From Glandiceps talaboti (Eukaryota; Hemichordata; Enteropneusta; Spengelidae), in the NCBI RefSeq assembly GCF_964340395.1, contig NC_135559.1:22813464-22877463 (forward strand): DNA of 64,000 nucleotides, read 5' to 3'. The translations under genes and the position numbers were made by a program. Below are positions 35,336 through 48,400 of this stretch, piece after piece. Positions within the stretch are counted from its first letter, which is position 1. Every line of letters starts with the position of its first letter. Under the pieces are notes generated by a model. That model had not been told where the DNA came from and made no database searches. It was given only the letters and a program-made list of their open reading frames with translations.

Positions 35336-35530
35336 GATTTACAGAGGTTATAACACAACTATTTCAAAGTTTTTAGCATCGAGAGTTTTCGATCTAATCA
35401 TACCGCCACCTAGTGGTCAGCTGTAACTATGGAATTTGTAATTCTGCAGAGGATCGTTGATCAAACGAGACACGTTTAAAGCTGAATGCTAAAAAACTTT
35501 GAACTGCTTGTGTTATAATCTTTGTAAATC
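35336..35530. mobile_element. Inverted-repeat element (195 bp) with a CTCF-like motif inside
   Basis: The left end GATTTACAGAGGTTATAACA and the right end, read in reverse complement, GATTTACAAAGATTATAACA pair over about 50 bp through CAAAGTTTTTAGCAT. The middle holds CCGCCACCTAGTGG (35403-35416), whose complement CCACTAGGTGGCGG fits the CTCF core. It lies in the intergenic region. Confidence 0.65.
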
Positions 35531-35682
35531 GTTTGAGCTACCAAACTGATGAACGTATTTGTTTATCATAGAATTGCTTTAAATTTGCTAGTGGTATTAT
35601 CTCTGATATCATTTATGGTTACTTAATAAATAAAGGTACTTCTCAGCGACACTGAAAGCACGTAATGATTATTCTATTGTCG

Positions 35683-35788
35683 TATCGTATCGAATTGGAC
35701 TTTATTTTCCAAACACAAACTTGAAAAATGTAAGTGAAATTTTCGACTGTACACTTCAGTCATTGCCAACAGATTCACACAATTCGAT
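35683..35788 (-). mobile_element. Detached 3' end of a related Penelope-like element
   Basis: About 95 bp match the 3' UTR of the 50.3-kb Penelope element in the same orientation: CCAAACACAA, then TTTTCGACTGTACACTTCAG and GCCAACAGATT in both. No coding part is attached, so it is a very short 5'-truncated insertion. Confidence 0.75.
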
Positions 35789-36059
35789 ACTATGATTTAC
35801 AGAGATGAATTTTCATTTGGTGATTATTTTATTGTTTCTATATCAATTGTTGTTTCTATGTCTCCATAAAACAAGAGGTCCACTTCACAATCTACGATGT
35901 TATAGAAGCAAATAAGTTGTTTTGTCTATTTCGCTGTTACATACCTATAGCATTAGTGAACCTCCGTATTGTAACAATAGTGATAAAAAGACTAAATGGC
36001 TAGAAAAAGCAAGTTAAGCAAGTTAAGCTATGGACATTGATACAAGTTAGTCACGTAGT

Positions 36060-36535
36060 ATTCTCTCCCTTCAAGGAAAAGTACGTCCATCCCCTCAATG
36101 AAAAGTATTTATCTCCTCTGAATTTAAAAGTGCATCCATCCCCCCAATGAAAAGTATTTCCCTCGCCTCAATGAAAAGTACTTCTCTCCCCTCAATGAAA
36201 AGTACTTCTCTCCCGGGGCCCCTTAATAAAAGTAGATCCATCCCCTCAATGAAAAGTACTTCTCTCCCCTCAATGAAAAGTACTTATCTCCATTCAATGA
36301 AAAGTATTTCTGTCCCCTAAATTAAAATTATGTATCCCCTCTATGAAAAGTATTTTTCTCCCCTAAATAAAAAGTACATCCATCCCCTAAATGAAAAGTA
36401 TTTCTCTGCCCTGAATTTAAAAGTGCATCCATCCCCTCAATGAAAGGCATTTCTCTCCCCTGAATTTAAAAGTGCATCCACCCCTCAATAAAAAGCATTA
36501 TCTCCCCTTAATAAAAGTACACCCATCCCCTCACT
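36060..36535. repeat. Degenerate 24-bp minisatellite, about 20 copies (intergenic)
   Basis: The unit is roughly CCCCTCAATGAAAAGTACTT plus CTCT, with many variants (AATTTAAAAGTGCATCCATC). Confidence 0.85.
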
Positions 36536-36539
36536 GAAT

Positions 36540-37250
36540 AAGTCAGGTTAAGGTTACAGCAGTATACAATAGAGTTGAGGTTTATTGTTAAGTGCATAGA
36601 GGTGATCAAAGCACATAATAAGACCGCTAGCAACTGAGTCTATCATTTGTAATACAATGATTTGTATTGTGTTACTAGCTACCCCATACTTATGAACTAG
36701 TTGTAAAGTCCTTATAATAATTCAATAAAAAATGTCAAGGGGGGGGGGGGTCTGAGACCTAAGGCCCAAGTATAATATTTTTTTTTATTATCCTACATTG
36801 AACTATTGATCTCACCCCTAACCTGATCCTGAAGCCTGCAACCGACGATTGGGGGCGCTCTCGTGATTTTAGAATAGTGCATCCTTGAGATTCTATTCCC
36901 CTGTTTTACACTGATGGATTGACATGATCATGATGATATGAACTGAACACGTGGCGAAATCTAAGGTTCACTTGAAATCGATTCCGATTGCATTGTTGTA
37001 GTCCCAACACACTCTTCAGAACTTATCACTAGGCAAAAGGTTGAATATAAATGAATCTATGCAAATTTAGTGTATCTGCAGATCTGACATATGCACTTCG
37101 TGTACTGAAAGTATACGAACACGTATACTAGACATTAAATCTACCGAAATATACAGTTCCGTAGACTAAGCATGATTTTGGTATTGAACTTTACCTCAAA
37201 CTACTGGGGATGAAATTTGGTAATGATTAAAGTGTTAGTCTGCAAATTGT
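36540..37250. other. Intergenic stretch, nothing recognised
   Basis: It contains a G run at 36739-36750 and ordinary AT-rich sequence; no frame or RNA gene was seen. Confidence 0.5.
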
Positions 37251-37254
37251 GAGT

Positions 37255-37620
37255 GTGTCATACTTACGTAATTGCCCTAACAACCATGACCACACCCTTA
37301 GCAATAGTCAAATGATAGGTTTTTTTTACAATCATAACAAGAGGGTTGGGTAGGCAATTCAATAAACATTATTTCAAAATATGTAAATGACCTTAGCAAC
37401 AAGACCACGCCCATAGCAACAGGTAAACAATGACGTATAATGCCAAAATAAGGTATAGTAATAGACATTGCAAAATTGTATATAGATATACCTAGCAACA
37501 AGACCACGCCCATAGCAACAGTTAAATGATGGTGTATAATGCACATATAACTCCTTGGATGGGTAGGCATTGGAATGAATCTTCAAAAAAGGTATGCAAA
37601 TACGTCTAGCAACATCACAT
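37255..37620. repeat. Degenerate tandem repeat, about 110-bp units
   Basis: Units carry AGCAACAAGACCACGCCCAT then AGCAACAG, at about 37395 and 37494, with older copies at 37270 and 37600. A minus-strand frame of about 90 codons here is translated repeat. Confidence 0.75.
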
Positions 37621-38190
37621 AATCATTACAGAAAATTTAAAGTTCACTGTCAATAGTAAGCCCCGAGCTTCACGAATAACACGGTCACGGAGCATCGCAG
37701 TCACACGTCAACGAATGGTTATCTCTATCATGGTCGATGAGGGCACACAGTACAAGGATATCCATGTACGATTATTGAATAGCTGGTATCGGTACATACA
37801 AAATAATTCGTTTTAGTTTTAATTTTAGTAAAGCGACGCTCCGAGGGCTGTGAGAGAGTCTAGACATTAAGTGGCCAAAATGTGGTGAATCTTTGATGAG
37901 TGAATGTCATCTCCGACAAACAGAATTTATCATTTTGGAAGACGATAAATCAAATTGGTATATCACTTGGCCACGCATTCTTGTGTAACATCGTATTTCA
38001 AAACTCCATACACAGCAATGAGATATTTCTTTACAAATGTATGTGGGCTTTGCGAAAAAGGTCTCACTTCGGGCTGTAACCTATACTTGATGATACTTTT
38101 TTTTTTAGCAGGGTTTCTCTTCAATCTTGATTCTGAGCAGAAACAGCATCCCTCATGATAGCTAGTGGGGAGGAGTGGGAGGGGGTGTCC
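37621..38190. other. Intergenic stretch, nothing recognised
   Basis: Unique sequence of mixed composition. A non-coding exon of TRIP12 could be here or further right, but no convincing donor and promoter combination was seen. Confidence 0.4.
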
Positions 38191-38195
38191 CCCCT

Positions 38196-38234
<39 letters not shown>
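38196..38234. repeat. CA dinucleotide repeat
   Basis: About 19 CA units after a C-rich stretch. Confidence 0.95.
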
Positions 38235-38238
<4 letters not shown>

Positions 38239-38517
38239 GCACTTTACTTTAAAATAAGGACATGTAGGAGGCCAGCTAGTGGCATAAAATTTCAAACCAC
38301 ACACACATTATCGAAATCCATAGAGTACTTTAATTAAAGTTGTCTTCAGTATCCAAGTGTACTCGAGTCAATACACAACTGTATGGCTATATTACCTACA
38401 CTTTATCTTACCTATTCATAGATATTTTGGCAGACACACACATTCACTTGGTTATTGACTGCCTCATAATTACATGTATGGTAAGTAAATGAAGTGTACA
38501 TTTTTGCAAACTACAAG

Positions 38518-38553
38518 GTAAACGACTGCTCCTGAGGTTTGAATGTTCAAAAC
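38518..38553 (+). repeat. Interspersed repeat with CTCCTGAGGTTT head, copy 2 (cut short)
   Basis: TAAACGACTGCTCCTGAGGT then TTGAATGTTCAAAACAG, directly followed by the GA array. Confidence 0.6.
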
Positions 38554-38560
38554 AGTTTCC

Positions 38561-38953
<393 letters not shown>

Positions 38954-39064
38954 CAGTAAAAGGCATACACAAGTACATTCGCATGGATGTAGCCCAACTC
39001 ACCACTGAATATAGGTTGTAGAAGGTATTGTGGCATAGCCACGAGAATTTTTTTTAATTTACTC

Positions 39065-39245
39065 GGTAAATGATCGCTCCTGAGGTTTAATTTGGTTCAA
39101 AATCATGAGCAAAATATTTCAGCCCCCTCCCCTTTCAGATCATCAGACTTACCATGCCCCCCCCTTTGAACTCTCAATTTTTTTCATCCCCCCCCCCCCA
39201 TTTCTCCCCTTGCCCCCTGCTGTAAATTCTGACCCCAGCCTTACC
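39065..39245 (+). repeat. Interspersed repeat with CTCCTGAGGTTT head, copy 3
   Basis: TAAATGATCGCTCCTGAGGT is followed by GAGCAAAATATTTCAG and a long C-rich tail, as in copy 1. Confidence 0.65.
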
Positions 39246-39249
39246 TTTT

Positions 39250-41390
39250 AATTCGAAAATTGAATGGTCTTGTGTACATTGATGTTCGAGTTTTGAAAAA
39301 TCGTAAATGGATGAAATTTATCCAAGGTATTTAGAATAACGAAAATGGAGATTTTGCCTAAAATATCTATATTTTATCAATAGTTACACACTTGGCCTCC
39401 TCATGGTCACAGATTACTTATTACTAATTACAGTCTTTGCCACTGGTGGCGCAGTTCATCACAAATTTACGTTTGACCCGACGGAGCTGATCGACCCGAC
39501 AAAGTACTTTGCGGACTGATATATTTAATTGGTGTAGAAGACAAGAGACAGTTGGAACAATAAAAAATGAAAAAGTATTGCAGCAATTAATATTGGTCAA
39601 GAGCTAAACAGGTAAATTTCTTTTCACATAAAATGTACATGCATATTGCTCTTTGATGTTTCTCATGCGAGAGGATACACAATGAGGACAGGTCGAATGC
39701 AGTGCAGCGGTTAGAATGCTTGAGATCTGCAAATACATATCGAACGTATAGGAAAGTCTTCGTGTACTTCAACCCTAAATCGCAAGACACTACTTCTCGG
39801 AGCTGTCCGTTTGTGTAAGTTTAAGTCTATGTAATGGGACTGAAATTCATCCATTTATCTACATATATTGTGAAAATCTAATGTTTTCATGTGGTGGTGC
39901 ACACGGTTTCATAATTTAGAAAAGTGGTCGTCTTTGTCTACCCATTCGAGCTCAAAGTATAGAGCCCCTGCTTAGTCTTTTAGACCATTTATCGGCATTA
40001 TTGTAAACGTTAATTATCGTAGATTACTGATGATGGTTGTCGAATCTATAACACCAACACAATGTATCGAGCTTAGAATTTTCTCTATCCACCTATGTTG
40101 TTGGAGTTATGCAAAAATCAAGATGGCGGCTTCCACGGTTATAATCAGTGTTTGGTGTTTCGTCGATTGTAGACCGTCATGTACATTGATGAATAACAAT
40201 TTTACACAAGGAAATGTGTATTGTGGACATTAGTTATATTTTTTCATTATAAATGGATTTTTTTACATCAATGTTAATACAAATAAGATTGACTTTAACT
40301 CTAATATGTGAAGACAGACGACAGGCTTCATTTAAATAATTTTGTGATGATGTAATGATTGCCTAAACAAACATTAAAACAAGGAGTGTGTTTACTCTCA
40401 TTCCCTATTTCATTAGCGAAATTAATTTTGTATAGCCGAGTGTAAGATGTTGGATTTAAAAATTATGAATTTTTTCTTAAAGTCAGGTCATAATATAATG
40501 TGAATGAATTTGACACAGTCATGGATGTTCTATTAACACTAATAGTAATAAATCCATGACACAGTTCACCAAATTTCAAATAATCATAATTTAGCAGCAG
40601 GCAAAAGTACATAAATGCTGTAATATTGGAATTATATATATCTATATGTACATGTACATGTATGTATTATAATAAAATTTCTACTAAGACATTACAATTA
40701 AAGTGGTCATATCTATATTGATAAGGCATTGCTATTCATTTCTACCTTTAATTAATAAAACCACTTTACTACTTGTTTTTTTTGTACTTAATAACTATGA
40801 AACAACATGGATCATGTCTGTGTTTGTGACTGTATTACTGAAAAGAGCTACAAAATGTGTGAAACTTTTGCTCTTGTATATGTAGGAAGTGATATGGGTA
40901 AAGACAGTGACTTGTAATGACAAGTAAACACTAGAAATCAAATGAATTATGTAATCTATTGTATACAGTATACCAACAACACCTTGTCCAGTACTTATTT
41001 ACCCAGTTATTTAACAATTCACATTTTGTTTGATAGTAGAATAACAGAATATTACACCTCTTTGTATATTTTTGCTATTTATTTAATTCCAAACATGGGA
41101 CTTGGGTGTGGTATTATTATTTCAAGTACAAAATCTTAGTAGAGTAGTTATTGTAATCAAAAATCAAAGTAAGGCCATGTCTGATTTTAAACACAGTACT
41201 GACTACTTTAAAACTTCAATTAACAGTTAAAAAAAACCACCCCAAGCCATGTGAGCTATGTTGATATTATACATGATGTAATGATGTATGACTGTTTCAA
41301 CATATGGAAATTGTGTGGATTGTAAAGAGTAGACAAAAGTGAATATAATAACGATATAACCACCTGAATTTATGCCTAACTTGTATTTTC
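39250..41390. other. Region upstream of TRIP12 coding exons, probable promoter zone
   Basis: No coding exon recognised. It contains the YY1-like motif at 40119 and a candidate donor GTAAGT at about 39816. From 40250 on the sequence is AT-rich and unremarkable, as expected for a first intron. Confidence 0.35.
40119..40130 (+). promoter_or_regulatory. YY1-like promoter-proximal motif, possible TRIP12 first exon
   Basis: CAAGATGGCGGC matches the YY1 element often found just downstream of start sites in animal promoters, on the strand of TRIP12 and about 2.1 kb before its first coding exon. The ATG within it opens a 36-codon frame to 40233. No clear donor was found after it, so the first exon cannot be drawn. 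Confidence 0.4.
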
Positions 41391-41505
41391 AGAGTCTTTG
41401 TGGATGACCCTAATAGATTTATGGGTTGTCATGCATGTATACCTGTACATACACATCAACTATGTGTGTGTGTCACTGTGTATGCATGTATTGGACACAT
41501 ACATA

Positions 41506-41852
41506 TACACATACACACACACACACCCATACATACATACATACATACATACATACATACATACATACATACATACATACATACATACATACATACATAC
41601 ATACACACACACATACATATACACATACATACATACATACATACATACATACATACATACATACATACATACACACATACACACATACACATACATACAT
41701 ACAATACATACATACATACATACATGCATTTTGTACACACACATACATGCATGCATACATACATACATCCATCCATCCGTGCACGCACGCACGCACACAC
41801 GCACGTATGCATGCACACACACACACACACACACACATCCATACACACACAC
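41506..41852. repeat. ACAT/CA microsatellite
   Basis: Mainly ACAT units with CA, GCAC and ATCC variants. It produces open frames in five or more phases. Confidence 0.97.
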
Positions 41853-42239
41853 ATACTGTTACATACTGACATAATTATATTTAAATACATACAATGTATG
41901 TATGTACGTACGTACCTACATTATATATACATGTACGTATGTACATGTAAATATGTATTGGTCTGTTTGATTGAAGCAGTTACAACACTTTACAGAGGAT
42001 TATGATGGTCAATATGGTTTAAATTCTGTTCATGTAATATGTGACTTGATTCTAGATTAAATTAAAGAACTATGCTATGTCTGGATGTGTCATGAACAGT
42101 GAGATTTGTAGATAGCTGTAGTGGTGTACACATATAAGACAATACAATTTTCTCATACCAAATCTCACCTTCTGTTAGTGGGAACCTCAAAACACAGTTT
42201 ACATATTATTTGATTTGTTCTATTTCTTTTTGTTTGTAG

Positions 42240-42430
42240 TGTTTGCAGCAGAAGTGGGCATGCACTCGTGTAGGACTGTCGTGACTTATTATGGCCGATC
42301 ACAGCCCTAAGTTACAACAACAAGGGGGGTCACAGCAGCGACGATCTACACGTGGCATTTTATTAGCAGCAACCAAAAACAGAAATTCCAGTACCAGTGA
42401 CATTTGTCATTCAGATCAACAAAGAAAGAG
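42240..42430 (+). CDS. TRIP12: TRIP12 first coding exon (start codon at 42291)
   Basis: The exon starts after the acceptor TTTTTGTTTGTAG; bases 42240-42290 are 5' UTR. The ATG at 42291 gives [20 protein letters not shown] (residues 1-46 plus two bases). The exon therefore has an acceptor, so at least one non-coding first exon lies upstream, as in vertebrate TRIP12. The donor is AAGAG|GTAAAA. Confidence 0.85.
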
Positions 42431-45400
42431 GTAAAACTTATGTTTGTACTTGTAATCTATTTTTCCTTGTCTTGTCAAGGGTAGGTAACATATTAGTTAA
42501 GAGCCTGATTGATGTAGTAATGGGTACAAAAATACAAGTTGTGAGGAAATTCTACATAGTACCAGGTACGAGGAGGTTAGTTGCGGATAAAAAAACAGCT
42601 AGCTAGGGACACGGAAATCCGGATTTTCCCAGCGTCCATTTGTGTATTCAATATGGTGGCAAGTTTTGGTGAGACTTGACAAGGTAAGAGTTAGTCAATT
42701 TTCATCTTCCAAAATCAAAAATACATATGCATATAGCGTGCGTTCCGGGAAGAATGAGTTGACAGACCAACAAAGAAATTTTCATTGATCAATTCCATTG
42801 TTTGTAAGAGGAGTTTGCGAAAAACTTCTACCATGGGGCTGTCCTATTCTAAACGGTCCACTCTAAACACGCGAACGATACCCATACGAATGCATGCATG
42901 TGCTGGAGTTCTGTGTCTGTAGCTACATGTACATGTGTGTAATTTTCATCCAGAACTAACCTCCTTGTACCTTGTACTATGTAGAATTTCCTTGCAACTT
43001 ATATTTTTGTACCTGTTACTTTATCAAGCTGGCTCTTAACTAATATTTGTTACCCAGCCTTGCTTCTTACTCCATGCTTAATAGGTCCAGCAAGGTAACT
43101 AGTAATTGTTCTGTAAATAAACTAGTTTCATAGCTCCCATTCTGTGGAACAAAGTCAAGGCTGATTTTGACCTATCTGCTTTAATTGCTGTCCAGTGAGT
43201 CATAAAAAGTTACTTTCAACACCTCTACATTGTGTGACTTCTTTAAAAATGAGAGAAATCAAATTATTTAAATTACCCATGAACCACACTACATAGGGGT
43301 AAAGAATTCTCGGTATGCAAACCACAGAGGTGTCCCATTACTATACTGTATATGGATGCATGATGTACAGTATACATGCCTTATAGATCCCTACAGTACA
43401 GTGTACATATACATGTGTTGCACAGAAATACCGGTATACAGTATACATGTACATGTGTTGTACATAAATGTACAGTATACATGTGTTATACATAAATGTA
43501 CAGTATACGTGTGTTGTACATCAATGTACAATATACGTGTGTTGTACATCGATGTACAGTATACATGTGTTGTACATCGATATACAGTATACGTGTGTTG
43601 TACATCGATGTACAGTATACGTGTGTTGTACAATGTACCTCGATGTACAGTATACGTGTGTTACACCTCCATATACAGTATACGTGTGTTACACCTCTAT
43701 ATATACAGTATACATTTGTTACACCTCTATATATACAGTATACATGTGTTACACCTCAATATACAGTATACATGTGTTACACCTCGATGTACAGTATACA
43801 TGTGTTGTACATCAATGTACAGTGTATACGTGTGTTACTCCTCGATATACAGTATACAGGTGTTACACCTCGATGTACAGTATACGTGTGTTACACCTCG
43901 ATGTACAGTATACGTGTGTTACACCTCGATATACAGTATACATGTGTTACACCTCGATGTACAGTATACGTGTGTTACACCTCGATATAAAGTGTACGTG
44001 TGTTACATCTCTATATATGCAGTATACATGTTTTACACCTCAATATACAGTGTACATGTGTTACACCTCTATATATACAGTATACGTGTGCTGTACATCG
44101 ATGTACAGGGTCCACACGGTCTTTTGGAGGGGTGCACCCAACCCCCCTCCCCCTCCACCTTTTCCCGTCGTTTCAGGTTTGCCACACCCTCCCCCTCCCT
44201 TTATTTTAAATCAGTACATTGTCTTTTGAACTGACATGATATAATGATATTATTATTTATTTGCCAGAGGTCAAAAAAAAAATAACAACCAAATTTACAT
44301 ATCAAGTGAGGAAAATGAAATAAGTAATCACGTCACCAATGAGAAAAAAGTATATATAAAAGAATAACTTTAAACTTCTGGCTGGACCACAACAATAGTT
44401 TGTTCAAACATAACTTGTCAAGGCCGTATGAAAGACAATGTCAATAGCCACAAGTGTGAGAATGACTTATCTTTTTACCCCACTAGGCCATGCAAAGTAA
44501 CAACTTTGTGTAACGTCAACTCGTGCCTTCCTTTTACAGAAAACTGAAGATTACAAACAAATTATGTAAATTAGGTCAAGTGGAGCAAAACCTGACAAGA
44601 TGTCATTTTTTTATTCAATTTGTACATTCAGAGAGAGAATACCCTTTCCAGAAACTACCGTAGCTTTCTGCCACTCGTCACTGTGTGTTACTAGTCATCA
44701 TTACTGGCAATACACTGTTTCCTGTGATGTATTACAAATGTAATGGTCATTTGGCACCTTTACAGTAAACATGTGTAAGTAAATGTGATTGGCTACAATC
44801 AAGTGTTGTTGTACTGTGCAGGATATTGGGCAGTTTAGTACAGTTGTGGTATAGTAGCCTGATAGGGCTGAATAACAGGATGTGTCTTCCAGTTTAGGGA
44901 GATCTATGCTTTGTAAGTGATAAAGTATAAATAGCTGACTAACTGATATGTCCTATATTTAACAGATCTGAAACAACCAAGTCAGCAAAAACAGTAAATA
45001 CTAGCAGCAAGCCAAAGAACACCACTAAAGGGGATAGGAGTAACGACAAAAGGTAACATCTTCTCTGTTTTGGACTTCCATTGTGTATCACTAAAATTTT
45101 GTTTTATGTCCGAGACAGTGTAGTACGTGATGGGTACATGTGTTATGTATCTGAGACAGTGTAGTGATGGGTACATGTGTTATGTATCTGAGACAGTGTA
45201 GTGATGGGGTACATGTGTATCTGAGACAGTGTAGTGATGGGTACATGTGTTATGTATCTGAGACAGTGTAGTGATGGGTACATGTGTTATGTATCTGAGA
45301 CAGTGTAGTGATGGGTACATGTGTTATGTATCTGAGACAGTGTAGTGATGGGGTACATGTGTATCTGAGACAGTGTAGTGATGGGTACATGTGTTATGTA

Positions 45401-48400
45401 TCTGAGACAGTGTAGTGATGGGTACATGTGTTATGTATCTGAGACAGTGTAGTGATGGGTACATGTGTATCTGAGACAGTGTAGTGATGGGTACATGTGT
45501 TATGTATCTGAGACAGTGTAGTGATGGGTACATGTGTATCTGAGACAGTGTAGTGATGGATACATGTGTTATGTATCTGAGACAGTGTAGTGATGGGTAC
45601 ATGTGTTATGTATCTGAGACAGTGTAGTGATGGGTACATGTGTTATGTATCTGAGACAGTGTAGTGATGGGTACATGTGTTATGTATCTGAGACAGTGTA
45701 GTGATGGGTACATGTGTATCTGAGACAGTGTAGTGATGGGTACATGTGTTATGTATCTGAGACAGTGTAGTGATGGGTACATGTGTTATGTATCTGAGAG
45801 AGTGTAGTGATGGGTACATGTGTTCTGTATCTGAGACAGTGTAGTGATGGGTACATGTGTATCTGAGACAGTGTAGTGATGGGTACATGTGTTATGTATC
45901 TGAGACAGTGTAGTGATGGGTACATGTGTTATGTATCTGAGACAGTGTAGTGATGGGTACATGTGTTATGTATCTGAGACAGTGTAGTGATGGGTACATG
46001 TGTATCTGAGACAGTGTAGTGATGGGTACATGTGTTATGTATCTGAGACAGTGTAGTGATGGGTACATGTGTTATGTATCTGAGACAGTGTAGTGATGGG
46101 TACATGTGTTATGTATCTGAGACAGTGTAGTGATGGGTACATGTGTTATGTATCTGAGACAGTGTAGTGATGGGTACATGTGTTATGTATCTGAGACAGT
46201 GTAGTGATGGGTACATGTGTATCTGAGACAGTGTAGTGATGGATACATGTGTTATGTATCTGAGACAGTGTAGTGATGGGTACATGTGTTATGTATCTGA
46301 GACAGTGTAGTGATGGGTACATGTGTATCTGAGATAGTGTAGTGATGGGTACATGTGATTTATGTCTATTACAGTGTAGTGTAGTGCACAAGCTACATGC
46401 ACACATTGAAACTTGAAAGGTCAATGAGAACACATATCATTGCAAGCCATCATAACATGTTGTTGTACCATACCCTCCTTTTGTGGTGCTGGCACTTTGG
46501 TGATGTTCTCAAAAATCTGTACTGTATGTACATTTATCGGTACTACATGTATATACGTTTATTGTTACTATGTACATTTATTTGTTACTATATATATTTG
46601 TTGCTACTATGCATACATTTGTTACTACATTGTATGTACATATATTGCCACATGTGGTTGTTTCTTTGACCAGGACTTTCATGTTACTTTACTGTGTTCT
46701 TTGTGTTTTTACATGTATAGTCATTTGTCTCATCAAAGAAATCATTTTTTTTTTAATCAGTTCAGTTGTTCGTCCTTCAAAGACAGTTAAAAGAAAATCA
46801 GTTGTGACAACATCTACTAAGCAGCCTGCATCCAAAGTTCAAAAAGTCAACCCAACAACTGCAGAACTAACCAGCTGTGTTGTGAGTGCAACTAAAACAG
46901 TGGTTAAAGCCAAGAGAGGAAGACCACGGACAACAAGCAGCAGTAAGTCACAACAACGACAAACACAAACCAATAAGGTTGTGTCAAAGTCATCATATAA
47001 TACTGAGACTAAACCAAACAGGAAAAGACGTCAGAGTGCCAGTAGTGACACTGCCAAGTCGTCTTCTCTACAAAGCCAGGGAAAAAGAGGGAAATCTACT
47101 TGCAAACAGTGTACCCAGAGTGTACCGGTACCAGCCACATCACAGATTGTACCTCCATTGACTAAGAGAACCAGAAGGTCAAGTTCTAATTCTACAAGTG
47201 GTATTGATCAGCAGAGAAACACAGACACTCTGTCAACACAACGTAAGACAACAGAACCAAAGTCAAAAAGCTACAAGCCAAGAAAAGGCCAGAACAAAGT
47301 TAGTGAAAAAGACAAGGGGGCTACAACAGAGGCAAGTACATCTAAAAACAAAACAAAACGAAAACCAGGTAGACCACCAGCATCATCCAAGACAACTGAT
47401 TGTGAACATAGTACATACAAGAATAAGACTACAAAGAAACAAACACCAAAGACGAGAGGAAAACAAGCTTCAAAGAACCCTACTGACAAATTGAGTAATT
47501 GCAGAAGAGCAAAAACGGGGAACAGCACATCAACAGATCCCTCTGAACAACAATCTCCATCAACCTCTGCTTCAAGAGGGGAAAGGAGATCTTCAAGAGG
47601 GAGAGAACTCTCATCAAGAGGTAAGAAATCTCTTATTTTATTGAGCAGTGTGGCCGCCAATGATAACACAATGTTTATTACAACAACTTTTTGACCAGTA
47701 GTTAAAGTAGTCAAATTGCTTGAGTTTACAGAACCAGTTAAAATGTGAATGACAACAGATAAAACATGTCATAAAAGTTTGTGTTAAAATATGAGGTAAT
47801 TAAAATCTTAAGTATGAGGAACAAGATGACAGCCATGGATAAGAGACAATTATTGTAACAGTCAAAATGTCAAAATCTGATTATCTCATGGGGTATCATA
47901 ACGTTGGGAATAGGAAACAACAGATTTTGTTATGTCACAAGAAATAACTGCATCTATGGTGTGTCAAATTGGCTGAGATGGCACACAGGTAAGGTGGTGT
48001 ATCAAATTGGCTGAGATGGCACACAGGTAAGGTGGTGTATCAAATTGGCTGAGATGGCACACAGGTAAGGCGGTGTATCAAATTGGCTGAGATGGCACAC
48101 AGGTAAGGTGGTGTGTCAAATTGGCTGAGATGGCACACAGGTAAGGTGGTGTATCAAAATGGCTGAGATGGCACACAGGTAAGGTGGTGTGTTAAATTGG
48201 CTGAGATGGCACACAGGTAAGGTGGTGTGTTAAATTGGCTGAGATGGCACACAGGTAAGGTGGTGTGTTAAATTGGCTGAGATGGCACACAGGTAAGGTG
48301 GTGTATCAAATTGGCTGAGATGGCACACAGGTAAGGTGGTGTATCAAATTGGCTGAGATGGCACACAGGTAAGGTGGTGCATCAAATTGGCTGAGATGGC

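Noticed and set aside
37298-37586. Hydrophobic frames resembling membrane segments (VAMGVVLLL repeats)
   Set aside because: They are the translated GTTGCTATGGGCGTGG repeat, present in two frames with the same words.
43356-44234. 292- and 253-codon cysteine/tyrosine-rich frames
   Set aside because: Shifted translations of the 28-bp minisatellite.
46570-46760. Upstream extension of the TRIP12 large exon to an ATG at 46570
   Set aside because: The extension is hydrophobic and Y/C/V-rich, unlike the exon, and a strong polypyrimidine-AG acceptor at 46760 joins in phase with the previous exon.
47271-47714. 147-codon minus frame opposite TRIP12 exon 3
   Set aside because: Antisense of a stop-poor low-complexity exon; no splice or start support.
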